A stretch of DNA of 25,278 nucleotides from CAYNOZ01 sp964398955 (GTDB lineage Archaea; Methanobacteriota_B; Thermococci; Thermococcales; CAYNOZ01): the NCBI GenBank assembly GCA_964398955.1, contig CAYNOZ010000013.1, forward strand, positions 1 to 25,278. The letters run 5' to 3'. Below are positions 23,300-25,278 of this stretch, one piece after another (position 1 is the first letter of the stretch; every line of letters begins with the position of its first letter). A program made the position numbers and the translations under genes. The notes under the pieces were generated by a model. The model was not told the DNA's origin. It was given only the letters and a program-made list of their open reading frames with translations, and made no database searches.

Positions 23300-23506
23300 A
23301 TGAGTATATCTGAAGAGGATAAAGACGAGATTATTGACCAGATCCAGGATGAGGTTCAGGACTTACCTGCTATGGTGAGGAAGACTGTGTTGCCTTCATT
23401 GCCTGAGATGATTGAAAAGGTTCCCGAGGCTGCAGAGGATTATACTGTTAAAGAATTGGTAGAGTTTCTTGAGGAAGCTTGGGACGAGGGAAGGATTAAC
23501 TGGTAG
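23300..23506 (+). CDS. Small acidic protein of unknown function
   Basis: A 68-residue acidic protein, predicted largely helical, with residues 4-20 (EEDKDEIIDQIQDEVQD) and 47-63 (VKELVEFLEEAWDEG) as amphipathic helices around a proline-containing middle. No cysteines, membrane segment or known motif. It lies between divergent cupin and convergent sulfotransferase genes, with its ATG preceded by GGTTGTTA; no strong ribosome site is visible. The codon choice is T/G-rich like the surrounding plus strand. Not recognised. Confidence 0.5.
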   Translation: MSISEEDKDEIIDQIQDEVQDLPAMVRKTVLPSLPEMIEKVPEAAEDYTVKELVEFLEEAWDEGRINW

Positions 23507-23512
23507 GTTATT

Positions 23513-24223
23513 TTAGAGTTTTCCTTTCTGTTTTAGGTCCGATATTCTTCCTTTTAGGTCTGATTTTTCTTCATCGGTTTCTTCTAGTTTTTGTAGTGTT
23601 TTGTAGATTTTTTCTTCTTTTTGTGATGTTACTACTTCTGATTTTTTCTGTGTTCTCTGTTTTGGGTCTACTATCCCCATGTCAACGTTTAACCCTAGTT
23701 CTTTGAATTTTTTTTCTGTTTCTTGTTTGAATAGAGATTCGTAGCTTATTATTATACTATTTTCTATGTTTTCATAGGCTGCTATTAAGGCGTTGTTGTT
23801 TTCTTTCCAGCTTACTGGGAATTGGGATATTCCTCTTCTGTACATACTGGCTTTAGAGTCGCTTGGGTTTCTGTAGATTAAAACTGCTTTTAGGTTATCT
23901 GTAAGGTGTCTGTAGAAGAAGATTGCTGGTGTTCTAACTATTTTCAGTCCTGATGTGTTTTTTGTATTATTCAGTCTTTTTATAACTTTATTTAGTTCTT
24001 CTATGTTCTCATCTGTCATCGCATTTTTCATTAGATCTTTTGATACCCTTTTGCTTAACTCCATTTCGTAGTATCCTTCTTTATTATATTCATCTCCCTC
24101 AAAATCAGAGGGAAATTCTATACCTGCGCTTTCAACTAGTTGACAAGCCAGTGATGTACCGCTTCTCGGATGGCCTGCTACTATAATCGTATCTTCAAGC
24201 TTCTTCGGTTTCTTAGATCCCAT
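23513..24223 (-). CDS. Sulfotransferase-like P-loop protein
   Basis: A 236-residue soluble protein with the 5'-PSB motif of PAPS-dependent sulfotransferases, GHPRSGTSL at 17-25, and a 3'-phosphate-binding segment VLIYRNPSDSKASMYRRG at 114-131, where R118 and S123 match the usual arginine and serine. A helical C-terminal tail (residues 190-236) with many lysines and glutamates is extra. It would transfer sulfate from PAPS to an unknown acceptor. The 7-base gap to the convergent small gene leaves no room for a terminator. No membrane anchor is present. Confidence 0.8.
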   Translation of the reverse strand: MGSKKPKKLEDTIIVAGHPRSGTSLACQLVESAGIEFPSDFEGDEYNKEGYYEMELSKRVSKDLMKNAMTDENIEELNKVIKRLNNTKNTSGLKIVRTPAIFFYRHLTDNLKAVLIYRNPSDSKASMYRRGISQFPVSWKENNNALIAAYENIENSIIISYESLFKQETEKKFKELGLNVDMGIVDPKQRTQKKSEVVTSQKEEKIYKTLQKLEETDEEKSDLKGRISDLKQKGKL

Positions 24224-24349
24224 TAGAATTCACCTGGAATGATAATCATCAAATTAATATCTCAAACTTGTATAGGAACGATGGTTTTTAGAAGTTATTA
24301 TTTTATTAGTCAATAGGTTATACTTTGTATTTGATCTGGAGTGGGTATT

Positions 24350-25278
24350 ATGGTTAATGAGTTGTTTTATGAGGATCCTTATGGTAAAGAGTTTAGTGCT
24401 GAGATAGTTGATATTGGTAGTGTGGATGGTGAGTTGGTTTTAAGTCTTGATAAATCGCTTTTTTATCCTGAGGGAGGTGGTCAGCCTTCTGATAGGGGTA
24501 AGTTATGGAATAATGATGTTAGTTTGAGGGTTGTTGATGTAGAGAAGGATGATGGTTTTAGGCATTTTTGTGAAGTTGAGGAGGGGGTTCCCGATAATCT
24601 GAGTATTGGAGATGTTGTTTCAGGGAGGATTGATTGGGGTAGAAGGTATGAGATTATGAAGCAGCATTCTGGTCAACATATTCTTAGTTCGGTATTTTTT
24701 GATAGGTTTGGTGCTAATACTTCTAGTTTTAGTATTGATGAAGATCATACTAGGATTAATATTGGTTTTGAGGGGGAATTGACTTGGGATAAGATTAAGG
24801 AGGTTGAAAGAGAGACTAATGAATTGGTTTGGAGTTCTGATCCTATTAATATTTCTTGGCATGAAGAGGTGCCTGATGATGTTCGGAAGAAACCTCCTGA
24901 GGTGGATAAGATTAGGGTTGTGAGGGTTGGTGATTATGATGCGACTCCTTGCGGTGGTTTACATGTGAGCAAAACTTCTGAGATTGGTCTGGTTAAAGTA
25001 ATAGGTTTTAATCGTTCTTCTCCAGGTGAATGGAAAATTAAGTTTTTAGCTGGTGAAAGAGCTCTTAAGAATTATCAATCTGAGTTAATTAATTTAGAAG
25101 AGATGAGAAAGTTTTTGAAAGCTGAAGGTAGTGAAGAAGTTTTTAAAACATTGAAGAAATTAAAAGAAGAAAATAAAGAATTGAATGAAAGAATAATAGA
25201 TCTTAAGGGGGATTTACTTAGAAAGAAAATGGAAAAAATTGAAAACTATAATTTATTAATTGAAAAAACTGATTTAAA
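24350..25278 (+). CDS. alaX: AlaX-type alanyl-tRNA editing protein (3' end missing)
   Basis: A trans-acting editing protein that hydrolyses misacylated Ser- or Gly-tRNA(Ala). The frame is open from the ATG at 24350 to the window edge, 309 codons. It has the AlaRS/ThrRS second-additional-domain zinc site: HSGQH at 106-110 and CGGLH at 201-205. The N-terminal YPEGGGQPSDRG (40-51) is typical. After about residue 235 the sequence becomes a charged coiled-coil-like region, as in long AlaX forms carrying a C-Ala/DHHA1-type extension, which is cut by the window end. GGAGTGGG is four to five bases before the ATG. A minus-strand open frame inside it is a shadow. Confidence 0.85.
   Translation, partial: MVNELFYEDPYGKEFSAEIVDIGSVDGELVLSLDKSLFYPEGGGQPSDRGKLWNNDVSLRVVDVEKDDGFRHFCEVEEGVPDNLSIGDVVSGRIDWGRRYEIMKQHSGQHILSSVFFDRFGANTSSFSIDEDHTRINIGFEGELTWDKIKEVERETNELVWSSDPINISWHEEVPDDVRKKPPEVDKIRVVRVGDYDATPCGGLHVSKTSEIGLVKVIGFNRSSPGEWKIKFLAGERALKNYQSELINLEEMRKFLKAEGSEEVFKTLKKLKEENKELNERIIDLKGDLLRKKMEKIENYNLLIEKTDL

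Noticed and set aside
1..25278. CRISPR array or rRNA/tRNA genes
   Set aside because: No regularly spaced repeats and no conserved RNA signatures were found on reading both strands.

Overview
The window looks like chromosomal DNA of a low-GC archaeon. Evidence: a single-domain archaeal histone behind a BRE/TATA promoter, the archaeal phosphopantothenate synthetase, a separately encoded ADP-forming acyl-CoA synthetase beta subunit, a geranylgeranyl-reductase-type flavoprotein, an archaeal family B DNA polymerase next to a RadA relative, TATA boxes about 25 nt before many starts, and GGTGAT or GGAGG ribosome sites. Many proteins are acidic. A salt-adapted euryarchaeon (for example a Methanonatronarchaeia-like lineage) would fit, but that placement is a guess.

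Layout: 1-2341 holds a small zinc-ribbon protein, an unknown helical protein and a Ste24-type M48 protease. 2579-5331 is a tight larC-larB-larE operon for the nickel-pincer nucleotide cofactor, with no lactate racemase gene nearby. 5507-7874 has the histone, then a PfkB-type sugar kinase and a BtpA/SgcQ-family protein that converge and share stop-codon bases, then a tiny membrane protein. 7987-11043 has a branched-chain aminotransferase, an MFS transporter and a tandemly duplicated CxxC protein.

11103-14082 (minus strand) is the most interesting unit: a RadA/RecA-like protein with destroyed Walker A and B motifs, a 79-residue helical protein, and a divergent family B polymerase that keeps its two key polymerase aspartates but lacks recognisable exonuclease motifs. 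The genes overlap or nearly touch and sit behind a TATA box, probably leaderless, with a perfect tandem 9-mer just upstream. This resembles in logic the bacterial ImuA/ImuB/DnaE2 mutasome and may be an archaeal translesion or damage-response module.

14199-18158 holds a YhfC-like intramembrane protease, an unknown protein, an SDR oxidoreductase, a SufS-type cysteine desulfurase and an 88-residue protein whose C-terminal half resembles half a TATA-binding protein. A solo TnpB element (about 18185-19460) of higher GC, with related hairpins at both ends, lies between that protein and a geranylgeranyl-reductase-family gene whose only usable start (TTG) lies inside the element's right end. 20602-25278 continues with a ferritin-like protein, the acyl-CoA synthetase beta subunit, phosphopantothenate synthetase, a cupin, a small acidic protein, a sulfotransferase-like protein and an AlaX-type alanyl-tRNA editing protein running off the end.

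No rRNA, tRNA or CRISPR array was seen. Base counts read by eye in A-rich runs may be off by one.
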